64,000 bases of DNA from Sporobolomyces roseus (GCA_016617785.1 JADILM010000001.1:4402001-4466000), one strand, 5' to 3'. Shown: positions 31,446 through 44,110, numbered from the stretch's first letter. Notes: generated from the letters alone by a model not told the origin. Numbers and translations are program-made.

Positions 31446-32711
31446 ATGGATACTGAAGGTGACTATTCCCCCGAACTCTACACTATCCCGTTATATTGAT
31501 TAGAGTGGTCTCGGGTGTTTAGCACTGAGGGTATTGGCAGAGAATCGGGCCCAATCCGATACTAAATCATTAAAGTCAGTTCTCTACCTTCTCGACTCCC
31601 TCTGAACGCTCACTGATACTCTCGAGTGATTGCAGGAAAGCTATTAAAGAGTTCTATTCATTATTGAAACCTACATTGAAAGGGGATGAACTGTAACCTT
31701 CTCTCTCCCTTTTCTCCATCCTCCCTTTTGACGAGAGCTCATGTTGGAAGAGAGAGGATTTACAGTGAAGCATCTCATACGACTTTCAACATCTCTCTAG
31801 ATCAACTCTCGACGCATCTGAACAAATCTCAAAAAGTGAAAGAAATCACTTCGTATGAAATCTCACACTACCAATCAGAGCAACTCTCTATAGGTACGCC
31901 CCCCCATCCTCTCACTTATCCTTAGAGCACGAACTGATGAGGGAGATCGAGTGAGGGTGGAGTAGATCAAGCGAGTGAAGAAACAAAGTCGAGAATAGAA
32001 GAATTGAAAGAACGTTTATTAGCTGCAAAGAGTGAGAGGAGTAGAAGGATAGAGTATGATTCATTATCGAAAGTGATTGGGAAATTACCGGATCGAGGGA
32101 AAGGGATCGAGTACGCTTCATTCATCTCTCTTTTTTTCTCCCTGTCTTCCAAAAAAGCGAGAGAAGCTGACAAAGTGAATGTGTGGTTTTGCAAATAGGA
32201 GTCAGAAAAAGTTGTTGGATGATATTCATTTGTTGAGACAGGAGGAAGAGAATTATAGTCAGACTTGGAAAATGAGGAAAGAGAATTTCGATTCAATCGT
32301 TTCCGCTCTTGAGACGATGCAAGAAGCTATCCGGTACGTCCCTCTCTGTCTCTCTCCCTCTCTCCTTCTTCCACAAAGTAATGTGACTGATTGAATGAGA
32401 GCGAGGGTTGGGTTAGGGATGAGAAAGCAGAACAAGAGAGACGACGAGCGTTGGACGATGATAATGATGCTGAAGCAGAGGAAGAAACCCAAGGCACCAC
32501 GTCGGGGGAAGGAGTCGCTTTGGATCCAGAGGCGAGAGAGTTTGTACCGGGAAAACCTAAGGAAGGTGAAGGGGAGGAAGAGGATACCGAGATGGGAGAT
32601 TTGGGGGGTGAGGAAGGTGAGGAAGGGGAGGAACGAGAGAAAGTCGAGGGAGGCGAGGGTGAGAGGAAGGCGGAGGAGAGCATCGAGGAAGGGGAAATGG
32701 ATACGCAATGA
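31446..32711 (+). CDS. THOC7: THO complex subunit 7
   Basis: Thoc7 is a coiled-coil subunit of the THO/TREX complex that couples transcription to mRNA export in the nucleus. Exons 31446-31458 (13 nt), 31523-31574, 31636-31692, 31766-31893, 31966-32110, 32199-32333 and 32402-32711 give 279 residues with phase closing throughout. The diagnostic block is KSERSRRIEYDSLSKVIGKLPDR, equivalent to the QEYDALAKVIQHHPDR block of human THOC7. A long helical coil flanks it (SYEISHYQSEQLSIG and RQEEENYSQTWKMRKENF). The C-terminal third is a very acidic Glu/Gly tail. The tiny first exon is inferred from phase and from the MDTEALRVLAENR start it creates, so the N-terminus is less sure than the core. Confidence 0.85.
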
Positions 32712-32966
32712 TTTCAAGACCGCTGGGTTCAGTTCCATCTCTCGCGATCCTTTTATCCTCACTTTATATCTCGCAGACTCTTCTTTCGTTCCGCTTGTTG
32801 TATATGTTCTCTCGCTCTCTCCCTCCCATCCTTCATGTGAAATTGTTGTAATGCTTAGAAGAAAACGAAAATAATGAAACTTTGAATTTTCTACCCTTTC
32901 CCCTTCCCCTCGCTTGACCTTGTCTACCCATCACCCCCAGAGAAGAGAACCCCAATACTTCCTCTT

Positions 32967-35900
32967 CTACTTCTTCTCATAGAACTCCTTCGCGACCTTG
33001 ATCGCTTCTTGAACTTTCTCAACCTCGGTTCCGAACCCTTGAGCACCATCATCTTTTCCTCCTCCTTTCCCTCCCAACACCTCGACGACTTTCTCAAACC
33101 AAGTTTTTGCAGTGAATCCACCTCTGACGATCTCACCTTTCGGTACGAAATTCAAATGTGCGACTTTGGAGTTGTCTTCTGAAGTCGAGAAGAAGTAGAC
33201 GGCTTTGTTCAAGGATTTCGCAGTCGTAATTCCAGGTTGCATGATCTTGTTTCACACATTCATTCATTCATCAGCGCTCACTTCAAGGATAAGAGAAAGG
33301 GAGAGTGAGAGAGCGTTACCTTAGGGTTTCCCTTAGCGATTTCCACTTCAGTGACGAAAACGTTCGCATCTGGGTTCTCGGTGAAATAGTTCGAAACGAG
33401 TTCGGTGACGAGTTTAGATTGTTCCTTTTCAAGAGCTTTTTGTTGATCGATCAAAAGTTTGCGTTCTTTCGAAACTTTGGTTTTTAATTGATCTTTCCTA
33501 ACGACAGAGATTTGAAGTGGGTTCAATTCCTACAATACACACATCATCTCATCAGCTCAAAGCATTGGAAGGAGATGGAGGGAGGGAAAGGGTTTAGGGC
33601 GTACAACTTCGAAAGTTTTGATTCCTTTCTCCTTGTCAGCTCCAGAGAGGGAAACGATCTTTTCCCATTTCGCGTCGGCTTCGTTTGCGTCCATCGAAGC
33701 TTGTCGGGCTTCTTCTCCAGTGATCGCGATGATACGTCGAATACCTTTCGCGATACCTGATTCTTCAATAATAACGAAATCTCGAATATCTCCAGTTTTC
33801 GCAACGTGACTATTTCTCACACGCAAAACACAGAGTCAATACGATGAAAGAGACCAGGTGGAGGAGAGAGATACAAGTTGAACTTACGTTCCACCGCAGA
33901 ATTCAACCGAAGTGTTTCTCCATTTCGGGTTCTCAATATCTTTCTCCATCTCCTCGACACTGAACTCGAGGGTGACGACCCTAACTGGATCAGGGTAACT
34001 CTCTCCAAACACGGCCCTCAATCCAGGAATTTTCTGAGCAGTACTGAGGTCCATCTCTTTCGAGTAAACTTTGACGTTTCGTTTGATCCACTCGTTCGAG
34101 AGTCGTTCAATCTTGTCGAGGTCGGCAGTCGAGATTGGGGATTTGTGAGAGAAATCGAATCGGAGTTTCGTCGGTGCTACGAGGGAACCTTTTTGATCAA
34201 TGTGATCGCCGAGTACTTCTCGCAGGCAGTAGTTGAGGATGTGAGTTCCGGTGTGGTTGTTTCGGAGAGGCCATCGTCGAAGCTGTACATCGATCGGGAT
34301 CCTCAACATTGAAAGTCAAGCATGTTTGAGAGAGCTGAAATGTACCTCGTCATAACCTGAAACTACTTGATCTCCGACTTTGAGTTCACCCTCGATCAAA
34401 TGTCCAATATGTAACACGTAACCATTGAACACCTGAACGTTGTCGACAATGAAATCACTCTTTCCGTCAATCACGATTCGACCAGTATCGTACTCTTGTC
34501 CTCCTGATTCGGCGTAGAAATTGGTCTTGTCGAGAATGATACCGAACGAGGTAGAGTCGGAGGAAGAAGGGATCTCGGAAGTCGAAGTGTAGAAGTTCGA
34601 CGAGTGGTAGATAGCTTTGATCTGCGAGTCGACGTTTCCGGTGCCTGTGCGGAAATTGAATGCATCTAGTTAGTTTCGAGAACCAACGCAAGACTAGGAG
34701 ATTCATCTTAACGCACCAAATTTGAAGGAATCATCAGTCTTGGGAACGTTCTCATTCGCCTCTAACGCCGCGATATCATGAACGTCCAATCTAACGGTTT
34801 GACCATCTCCCTTTTTCCCGACACCTTTACTAGCCTCCTTACTCTTCTCCATCGCTTCTTCGAACTCCTGCTGATTGATCGTCAACCCAGCTTCCTCGGC
34901 CATCAACATGGTCAGATCGACTGGGAATCCATAAGTGTCGTACAGTCTCCAAACTTCTGCACCGGAAAGAGAGGTCGAAGAGGAAGCTTTCGCTGATTGA
35001 ACGTATTGTTCAAAGAGTTTCTCTCCTCGGTCGAGAGTACGAGAGAAGGATTCTTCCTCCTCGTCGAGAATCTCTTTGAGATCGTCGTACTTGTTCGTAA
35101 TCTCCGGGAAGAAATCTCCCTACATCCTCGCTCACTCTTTCAGCTCCTTTTTTCGTGAAGTGCTGATGGAGAGTGGACAAAGCGACGTACCATTTGATCG
35201 ATGAGAGTAGGAACCAAACTCGAAAAGAAAGTTCCAATAGGAGTTCCAAACTTTTTCCTGACATACCTCGCACCCCTCCTCAACACTCGTCTCAAAACAT
35301 AACCTCTGCCAACATTCGAAGGTACACCTCCATCACAAATCGCAAACGTCAAAGTTCGGACATGATCCGCTACTACTCGGTAAGCAGTGTCGATTCCATC
35401 CACATCGTCCTTTCCGAGTTTGCCGGTGTAAGAACGAGCGCCAGTGAGTTCTTGAATCTTGTTGAACAAGGGCAAGAATACGTCGGTATCGTAATTCGAA
35501 GGTTTGTCTTGGAGGACTGAAACGAGTCGTTCGAATCCCATTCCAGTGTCGACGTGTTGAGCGGGGAGAGGTTTCAAAGAATTGTCGGATTCTCGGTTGT
35601 ATTGAATGAAGACGACGTTCCAGACCTGTGAATGCTCGCTCTCTTATAAGCTGGGGGCGGGCAATCGCTAACACGAGAGAGAGCAACGCACCTCGAGAAC
35701 ATCGGGATCATCCATGTTTACTAAATGAGCAGCGTTTCTTCCACCGGTACGATCATAATGAATCTCAGTACAAGGTCCACAAGGTCCAGTAGCACCCATT
35801 TCTGTCATCCCTCAAATTCTCTCATCAGCCGCTTACTCGCGAATGATGAGAAGGGAGAAAAAAAGGAGAAAACTAACCCCAAAAGTTATCTTTAGCGTTT

Positions 35901-36567
35901 CCAGGAATGATATGATCCTCTTGTACTCCCAATCCCAACCAAAACTGTTTCGTTTCCAAATCTGCGGGTAATCCAAACCCTCCCTCGAAGTAACTGACAT
36001 ATAACCGATCTTTAGGTAATCCATAAACTTCCGTCAATAACTTCCATGCCATCTCTGTAGCTTCCCTCTACACAAACTCTCCCTCTCATCATCAGTTTTC
36101 ATAATCTATTGAAAGAGGTAAGGGATAAAGACAGCTGACCTTGAAGTAATCACCAAATGACCAATTACCCAACATTTCAAAGAAAGTATGGTGGTAAGTA
36201 TCTTTCCCAACATCGTCTAAATCATTATGTTTCCCTCCCGCCCTGATACACTTCTGTGAGTTACTAGCCCTCTTCAATTTACTGAATGAACTCGAAGGAT
36301 CCACGGTTCCCAAGAAAATAGATTTGTATTGATTCATTCTGAAATACGCTCATCTCCACTCATTAGTTGAGTTTCCTAGTGCAGGGAGAGAGAGAGAGAG
36401 GATATGTACCCGGCATTGGCAAAGAGTAAGGTAGGATCCTCGTAAGGGATTGTAGAAGATGAAGGTACGAAAGTATGTTTGTGAGTATCATTGAAGAATT
36501 CTAGGAATGTCTTGCGAACTTTGACGGCGGGCCAATCTCCCCATTGAGATGAGGTAGTCGAACTCAT
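32967..36567 (-). CDS. ALA1: Alanyl-tRNA synthetase, cytosolic/mitochondrial
   Basis: AlaRS charges tRNA-Ala with alanine and edits mischarged serine or glycine. Eleven exons (36567-36410, 36338-36140, 36067-35878, 35801-35692, 35625-35191, 35119-34717, 34644-34346, 34282-33888, 33809-33605, 33529-33320, 33245-32967) give 960 residues, the usual length. The catalytic domain shows [50 protein letters not shown] sequence (as [12 protein letters not shown]), [14 protein letters not shown] and [16 protein letters not shown]. The editing domain zinc ligands are H608 and H612 (NNHTGTH), with C727 and H731 (CGGTH). A C-terminal glycine-rich C-Ala domain ends the protein. No mitochondrial presequence is obvious at the chosen ATG. 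An in-frame upstream ATG at 36633 could add 22 residues. Confidence 0.95.
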
Positions 36568-36895
36568 TCTAGAGAGTGAGTGAGAGTCGCGATGAGAGAG
36601 TGAGAGATGTAGATGAGGAGGATTCCTTGTCAAGGAGGACGAAGGGGAGCGAAGGGCGCTGAGTAAAGGGCGATAGGAGAACGTGGTGAGCTGGTTCTGG
36701 AAGCTAGGAGCAGTCCTTCTCTGAGCCTAGGTGGGAGAGAGAGTGAAAGAATCAAAGTCGAACGAGTTACAATTGCTCCTTATGTTTGCTATTTGATGAT
36801 GTGTAACTCTAGAAACCTTCGCTCATTCTTCCCTCTCTCTCTCTCCTTCATTCCCACGCTCTTGCTTCTGCTTAATCCTTTTACGCGCTTAGGAG
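36568..36895. promoter_or_regulatory. Divergent promoter ALA1 / ERO1
   Basis: These 328 bp lie between two divergent start codons and include CT-rich tracts ahead of ERO1 (36828-36846). No specific factor site is claimed. Confidence 0.45.
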
Positions 36896-39212
36896 ATGCG
36901 TTCCACGCTCCCACTCTTCCTTGTCCCCTCGCTCTTCTTCTTCCCTCTCGCCTCCACTTCATCTTTGGATCGTTCCCGCACAGCATTCCTCCAAGACGTT
37001 CTCACTTCAACTTCAAAATCAGCAGACCAACGATACTGCAAGGTAAGCCCCCCTTCCCCTCTTTCTCCAGAAAACCACGTCGGTTGGAAGAAGCTGACTC
37101 AATCAACAAAAACGCCACGAAACTTCCTTCGTGGTTCATTAGCCTACAGGTCAGATTCAAGATGCATGTTGTGATTTCGAGACTGTCGAATCTGTCAATA
37201 CCGATCTATTCCAAGGGTTGCATAGGTTGGTAGCGAAAGATTATTTCAGATATCATAAAGTAAGTCCTCTCTTCTCTTCTCTTCTCTCTCTCTCTACTTG
37301 TTAAGACGGTGCTGATCAAGAGGAAGAATGAAGGTGGATTTGTATAAGGAATGTCCATTTTGGAATGAACAAGGAGCTTGTATGAATAGAGCTTGTGGAG
37401 TAGAAACTACTCAAGAGGTACGATTACCTCGTTTCCCCCCTTCATACTCCTGAGAGTGTCTCGCTAATATGGGCAAGGTAATGATCGTGTGTCGTAGGAT
37501 CATTTACCTGAAGCATGGAGATCTTATACTCTAGGAAAACTGAATCAAACGAATTCTCGAAACGTGCGAAATTCTTCTCTCTCTCTTTCCTTAGACTTCC
37601 ACGTCGATCACTCAAGAAGAAACTCTGACACGTACTACCCGAATCGTTTAGGCTTCACCAGTAGGATGTCAAGAGATCAAAGATAGTGAATTTTGTGTTT
37701 TAGAGGACGAATTAGATTCCGGTTTGTGTCTCCCTTCTGTCCCTTCCTTTCCCCCTTCCTCGATCTCAACTAACTCCTCCCTTCGCTGTAGAGGGTCAAT
37801 ACGTCGATCTCCTCGAGAATCCCGAGCGATTCACAGGGTACGCAGGAGCCTCATCAACGAGAGTTTGGAAAGCGATTTATGAAGAGAATTGTTTCACTCC
37901 CGTTCCATTCATTGACCCGGCACGATCTACTTTCGAAGGAGGGAGTGGATTCGCGAGTGTTTCATCAGGATTTGGAGGAGGGTTGGGAGGAGGGTTGAGT
38001 CAGGGGGGTTGGGGAGAGAGTGAGAAGAGATTGGTGGGGAGTTTACAAGGGCCTAGGGATGCGGGAGATGAGGTCTGTTTGGAGAAGAGAGTGTTTTATA
38101 GAGTTATTTCAGGTGCGTTGCTCTATCTCTCCATCTTTCCTCGGAATTGGAACTGATGAGGAGAAGGCGACTTCTACAGGTCTTCACGCATCAATTTCGA
38201 TTCATATTTGTGATGATTACCTCGATCAATCCACTGGATTATGGGTACGCTTCCTACCTCCTTCTCTGTTCCCTCTCTGCAGTCTCTCACCTCTCTCGTT
38301 GTCGATAGTCACCAAACCTCGATTGTTTCATTACTCGAATAGGCCAACATCCCGAACGACTCGAAAACATGTATTTCACCTACGTCCTCTTACTTCGTGC
38401 GTTCGCTCGATCCGGACCAAGTTTGATGAGGACGCTGGAAGAGACTGCGGTTGGAGAAGAAGGGACTCGAAAGGAATTGAAAGAGTTGGTGAGGGTCGCG
38501 AATGGTTGTCCGTCAACTTTCGATGAGACTAGTATGTTTATCGGTCAAGAGGCAGAGGTACGTCTTCCCATTCCTCTTCGAAGGAAGAAGTAAGGAAGGC
38601 GAGCTGATGAAGGATGAGAGAGGAATTGAATAGATCTTGAAAACTGAATTCAAGCAACATTTTCGAAACGTTTCAAGAATTATGGATTGCGTAGGATGTG
38701 ATAAGTGTCGATTGTGGGGTAAAATGCAGATTACCGGATTAGGGACTGCGCTCAAACTGTTATTCTCGGATAAAGAGGATGGGGAGGAAGTGTTACTGAG
38801 TAGGAGTGAGGCGGTCGCTTTCGTCAATACTTTACATCGATTGAGTGAGTCGCTTGGGGCGGTGGAGAAATTCAGGGAGTTGTGGGCGAAGAGGGGAGAG
38901 AAGGAGGAAGGGAATGGGGGAAGAGAGGAGGAGGAGAAGGAGGAAATCGGATTCTCAAGTATACCTCAAACTGGATTCTCTCCTCCACCATCTCAAATCG
39001 ATACGGAACCACTCGTCCCTCCGCCATCGATCAACGAAGATGAAACGTTCGGTTCGACAACTGGAGGAGGAGAAACTCGAGGGAACTTGTCGACGTTACC
39101 TTTATTCTGCGCTCGAGCGATCTGGACCAAGTTCATCGATTTATGCGAGAGTGCTGGATGGAAGGTTGGAGGAGGCGGAGGAGGAGGGGTCGGGACGAGG
39201 AACGAATTATAG
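36896..39212 (+). CDS. ERO1: ERO1, endoplasmic reticulum thiol oxidase
   Basis: Ero1 is the FAD-dependent oxidase that reoxidises protein disulfide isomerase in the ER lumen. Nine exons (36896-37042, 37155-37259, 37334-37417, 37498-37563, 37652-37721, 37792-38112, 38180-38244, 38309-38557, 38634-39212) give 561 residues. The start [19 protein letters not shown] is a signal peptide. [15 protein letters not shown] and [18 protein letters not shown] carry the shuttle Cys pair (C100/C105). [14 protein letters not shown] is the FAD-binding helix region, and [16 protein letters not shown] is the active-site CxxCxxC (C388, C391, C394). A 90-residue acidic/Pro/Ser insert lies before the last conserved helix, and a Gly-rich tail ends the protein. 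No HDEL signal is present; fungal Ero1 often uses the tail instead. Confidence 0.94.
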
Positions 39213-39741
39213 ACACTCTCAGATTTGGGGTAAAATCTCGTTACGTCGTTCTTCTTTTTTCGCTTTTTCGCACTTATTGTATCACTCAAGATTGGTTAGA
39301 TTTGAAGGTGTTGCATATATAGCATTCGTTTCGTTCTCATCGTCGTTGTTTCCTCCTCTCTCGCTCATCATCCTCGGTCGCGAGATCATCTTGATTGCTC
39401 ATTTTTCAGTTTTCGCCTCGCGCTCTGCTTTCTCCGAACGCTTTGCAGACGGGCTTCTCCAGCTGCTTGAACGCATTCGTCAACGCTATGAAACCGAAAA
39501 GTAAAGTCGAACGGGTGTTCGTGAGGTAACATCAATGGATCGGTAACAGACTTTTCCGTTTTTGGCTCAAGAGTCGAGTCATCCCTCACTACAGCGCACT
39601 TCCCTCAGCTGTTGCTCTCATCCTCAGCGCTCTCAATCCTGAAGTCGAAGCAGGTGAAACAAAGTCACGAATTGATGAAGCTTATTCAGCAAATCTCAAG
39701 CTACAAATCCAGTTCCCTTCTCTTCTCAAGCGTTCAACTTC
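39213..39741. other. Intergenic: convergent ends of ERO1 and ZCC copy 3
   Basis: These 529 bp hold no gene. The last 90 bp or so (from about 39650) belong to the inverted duplication. Confidence 0.45.
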
Positions 39742-41724
39742 TCACTGCATCTTCTTCTCCTTCTTACTTTTCTTGACCTTCCTTGCTTGCTTGACTTTGG
39801 GAGGATTCGAAGTATTCCTGACAACCTGCGAAATTGACGAATCTCTCTGTTTCGTCAGTTTTCGTTCGATACTTGAAGCAGGCGATAACTCACCTTCTTC
39901 TTGACCATCTGCTTCGCTTTCATCCTCTCCTTCTGCCGCTCAACCTTTCTTTTCCTTTTCGTAACTTTGCTCTGAATATCGTCCCTTCGCTTCTCCTGTT
40001 CCAACTTTTCAGCTTCGTAATTTCTGACTCCCTCGAGATCGTCGAGAGCCAAAGCGGTTGATACTTTGTGATCGAGATCGAGAATGAGTCGTCGAATCGA
40101 AAAAAGCGAGTCGATAGCTTTGACGAGAGATCCTTGTCTGTTCTGAAGTTCGTCGGTTTGAGCAGTGTCGGCGGGAGAGTTGGAAGAGGTAAGAGTGGTC
40201 GAGTCGAGAGGTGCGGGAGGTGGAGCTTGTTTCGAGGAAGCATTCGACTTTGTGAGCTGAAGTGGTTCAACGAGATTTCAGCTAAGCCTCGCCGGGGTTT
40301 GTCGCCGATCCAGAAGCAAAGCTGAACTTACTGGAGGACATCCTGCATAGGTCTGCTCGATCTGCGCGCTCAACACTTCTATTTTGTGCGTCTGTTTCGT
40401 GACCTTTTCAACCTTCGATTCTTCCTTCTTCCGCTTGTTGACGATCCGTGAGCTCAAGCTTTTGACCTCTTCGGTTTCGTTTGATGAGCGTGCCTGCTGT
40501 CGATCTGCCTCAAGCGTGTTGAGTATTTGCCGAATACTAGCGAGAGAGGCAAGAGTTCTCGAAAGTGAAGATCGACGAGATTCGAGTCGCTGGAGAAGCT
40601 TGGCTTGTGACTATATCAGGCACAGTACGAGATACTGATTCAGAGATGAGATTGATCAGCTTTCCAAAGAAGCCGAGAATCGAGCTGACCGCTTGGACTG
40701 ATGCGAATGATCGAACGGGCCATTCACCCAGTTGCTCGTTGGTGACAGATACTTTCTAGAGGCTCACTGAGGTACCAATGAGCAGATACCTAAGTAGAGA
40801 GAGTTGGGGAAGGAGACGCACGAGAGCAGGACTCGAGCGTTGTCGAGTGGTAGGGAGCGAGCAATCACCTTTGAGCTCGACTTGTGGCTGCAAAACGAGC
40901 AAGGGAGAGCGTCAGCCACGCTGAAAATGTTAATTGGGCTGTATAGGAATGTATCAGACAAGACGAGACTGACCCAGAAAGAGAGGAAATCGTGAAGTCT
41001 GCGCGAGATCGTCGGTGCCGAGCTCACACATGTGTGCTGAACACATGCATCTCTACAAATCCACCCTTCCCCCTCAATTTGTTTGTGAGGACTGAAGCAG
41101 ATATAGAATGGGCAGCGATCGCGGAGCACGCATGCGAAGAAGTACGAGAATTTGAGAGGACCGTCGGAGGATTCGCTCTTCAGAGGCGGACCAGCGTAAG
41201 AGTTGATGTATCGACCTTGAGCGCGAGAGACCGATCGCAGTGAAGCCTCGAGCAGATGCATGGCCTGCCAGCTTCTGACAACACGACCGACCGAAAGCTT
41301 TGGTTTTTTCGTCGGAACGTTCTGTAGACCGCAAGACAGGTCAAATTGTCCTAGCTCAAAATCTCAGCGATTGCTGACGCACCTTGCGACCTTTCGAGAT
41401 GCCAATGCCGCCAGCGTGATTCCCATGTTGTCCCTTTGCAAGATTCTCGATACGAACCAGATCGACAACCCACACTTCCTTCGAGGTGCCAGGTTCTCTG
41501 ATTGCCGCTCGTACGAGAGCCGATTCACATGAGCCTCCCCTTCCCGCTGCTTTCTTTATGTCGCATCGAATGGTGAGCTGACCGGGTTTGAGGGGTCTCC
41601 AATGTTTTCGAATTCCGGTGAATCCTGATCGGAGAGCGGCGAGCTGAGTGGCGAGCAGGAGGTCACTCCAATGTGCATATGTGTCTCCGACCTGAGGCCA
41701 AGTGTCGTGAGCGGGTGCTGACAT
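39742..41724 (-). CDS. ZCC family protein, copy 3
   Basis: Exons (minus) 41724-41383, 41321-40974, 40887-40869 (19 nt), 40751-40690, 40610-40332, 40256-39894 and 39825-39742 close in phase to 498 residues. Finger 1 lies in exon 1, which is 342 nt as in both paralogs. Finger 2 is CVLRDRC...WIC...HTC in exon 2. NEQLGEWPVRSFASV corresponds to the conserved segment before the coils. Exon 5 (SSLSRTLASLASIRQILNTLE) and exon 6 (QGSLVKAIDSLFSIRRLILDL) are two versions of one coil module. The last two exons are almost identical to copy 2, with the final exon differing by one base, while the zinc-finger half has diverged widely. Confidence 0.76.
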
Positions 41725-42323
41725 GACTTCGTGATGGAGAAGAAAGGGAAGTTGAGCGAGTCGAGGAGTTGGCGGCTGTTCGAGACTGTCTGACAGCCTA
41801 CTGAGGTGTCGTCCTACTCTACTGTGCTATTTGAGTGTGTTCAATGAGAGAAAGTGAAGAGAAAGAGAGAGAAAGAGAGAGAGAGAAACTCCGAGAACGC
41901 CTCGGATCAAGAGAATTTCGAGGTAAACAAACAAGGTGCGAGCGCGACCTCTTCTTTCTCTTCTCGAGTCTCCTGTTTGGCAAGAGATATCAATGATGAG
42001 AAGTGCAGTGAGAGAAGTAAGGGGAGTGGGAGAGCAGAGGGGAGGAACGAAAGAAGAAAAAAACAAAACCTTCGAAGATTCGAAGCGAGAGGAGCGATTT
42101 AGTCAGGACGGTCTCGGAGGCGTCTCTCGTAATCTAGTAGAAGTCGGAACGTCTCAGCTGCTGTGAGATTTAGGAAAGCGACGACTGAAGTTTAAGAAGC
42201 TCTTTGTCGAAACTCTCGTTTCCTCACAAAACCTCGCTAATCCATTCATATTAACCCATCTCGCCCACTCGGACCCCATCTCACTTCGATCTACATCCAT
42301 TCTTCTTCATTCCCAAACTCTCC
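41725..42323. other. Intergenic: ZCC copy 3 promoter and MSHP b2 3' flank
   Basis: These 599 bp hold no gene. A GAGA-rich low-complexity tract lies at 41854-41886. The stretch is the mirror of 18292-18925, with visible small insertions and deletions. Confidence 0.45.
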
Positions 42324-43066
42324 TCACCCTTCATTCCCTCTGATCTTTCTTCGTTTCCTCCCTCGCATCCTCCAGATTATCCTCACTTGATCCTCTTCTT
42401 CGGGCGAAGCTGAGCTGAACCACCGTGTGAACGGCCTCCAAGTAATCGATGTAGGTGTACGGAACGAAGGCATGTAGGCACGAGCGCGTGCAGTATTCCC
42501 AGCGATCATGGCTGGATAAGAGTCGTATTCTCGTTCCTTTTCGACGTGCTCATGTGGAGTGACAGCGGAGGCATGCAGAGAGGTTCGGTCCAGAGGTGTG
42601 AAGACAGAGGAGTTCGAGTGAGAATGTCGAGGGTAGAGGGACTCGATTGATTCGAGCAACGACTCGGCTTGAAACTTGGGTAGAATCGATTGAACAATTC
42701 CTCCTTCAGTCTGTACGCGATTGAGCGTCAGCATAGATCTCCTGCTTGTTGTTCACGGAACGAAAGGAAGCTCACTATAGAGTTCCCGTGGTTCAAGTCG
42801 AGCTGCATCCTAGTAAGTATATCATCCACTTTCTCCCACCCTTTGTCGCGGTACAACTCGTAATTCGCCCTTCCCCTACTCATGAATGTATCCCTCATCT
42901 CCCTCGCCCACTTCTTCATCACTTCACTCTGAACTCCGTTCTCGATCCCCAATTTTTTGATCGTCTCTAACCGGTTTTTGAAGTCCTCACCTCTGGCTTC
43001 CTCCTTGTGTAGATCTCCCTCGCGTTCGAGTTCCTCTTCAGAGTTGAGAGTATGAGGATGTGACAT
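42324..43066 (-). CDS. MSHP family protein b2
   Basis: Exons (minus) 43066-42776 and 42710-42324 give 225 residues. This is the intact partner of the frameshifted a2 copy: MSHPHTLNSEEELEREGDL, ENGVQSEVMKKWAREMRDT, ELYRDKGWEKVDDILTRMQ, then SILPKFQAESLLESIESLYP. Near the C-terminus a one-base difference from a2 (ACACGG against ACTGG, about 42430) shifts the frame, so this copy ends in a different and longer basic tail (WRMRGRKRRKIRGNEG). Which tail is ancestral is not clear from two copies. There is no recognised domain. Confidence 0.7.
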
Positions 43067-43515
43067 GTGCGACTCTGTTTGAGGGATGAAGAAGGAAGTG
43101 AGAGGGCAGAAGGAAAGAGGAGAGAAAGGGAAAGGAGTTCCGTTTCGTTGTTCCTTCGGCGGAGGTTTCGGAGATTCGGCGTGAACGCGTGTCGATGTGA
43201 TAGATGTTTCCTTCAGATAGGACAGGGATGGAAGAGAGGAAGAGGCGAGAGAAGAGGCGAAGACAGAGAGGGAACAGAGCCTCCTCTCGTTTCGAGATTT
43301 CGCAAATTCATCGATGTTTCCCAGCTCAACTACTTGACCCCGTATCCATCTGCTTCAAGCCCATCACTCTCCTTCCCCAACTCTGCGCAACCTTCATTCC
43401 CTCTAATATCGTTTCATTTTCCTCCCTGTACCTAAACCCGAATCCTCCTTAACTCTCCTCGCCTTATATCCTTCGACTTATCTGAGCCTCAGCAGGAACG
43501 CCCGTGTACACTCCG
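43067..43515. other. Spacer between MSHP b1 and b2
   Basis: These 449 bp are nearly identical to 17159-17614 and contain the MSHP upstream element at 43142-43180, 76 bp from the b2 start. No gene is present. Confidence 0.6.
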
Positions 43516-44110
43516 CTATATCATCGCGCACGATGGCGCTTGCAAACCCGGATGAGAATCCTGATAATCCCATCGAGTTTCTTTTTCGACGTGCTGATGC
43601 GGGGCGACAGGTGAAGAACCGCGTTTGATAGGTGTGAAAGCGGAAGAAGAAGTAGGTCGAGATTGAGCTGGATAGAGGGCATGAATCGAGTTGAGAAACG
43701 ATTCGGCTTGGAATTCAGGAAGTATCGAGTGAAGATTTCCGCCTCTGTATTCAGTCTGCTTTCAAAGAATCTATACATTAGCAACGTTCTCTTCCTGAGA
43801 TATGAATAGGAAAGCTTACGATATCCTCTCCATAAACCAAAGCACTCTGCATCCTATCCAACATTTCTCTAACTTTCTCCCACCCCTCATCATGGTATAA
43901 CTCCCAAACCGCCTCTCCACGACGCATAAAAGTCCGCTTCATATGCTTTACCCATCCCCGAACGAGCTGTTTCGAGAGTCCTTTCTCAACAGCTAGATTT
44001 GAGATAGTCTGTAACCGGGTTTGGAAGACTTCGCCTCTGACTCGTTGTTTGTGAAGGTCTGTTTCACGCTCACGCTCCTCATCCGAACTGAAAGTGTGAG
44101 GATGTGACAT
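43516..44110 (-). CDS. MSHP family protein b1
   Basis: Exons (minus) 44110-43820 and 43755-43516 give 176 residues, equal in length to a1. It starts MSHPHTFSSDEERERE and keeps RGEVFQTRLQTISNL and ELYHDEGWEKVREMLDRMQ; the second exon differs from a1 only in its last residues (GLQAPSCAMI against DLQAPSCSVR). The intron and most of exon 2 are identical to arm A. Function is unknown. Confidence 0.72.
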
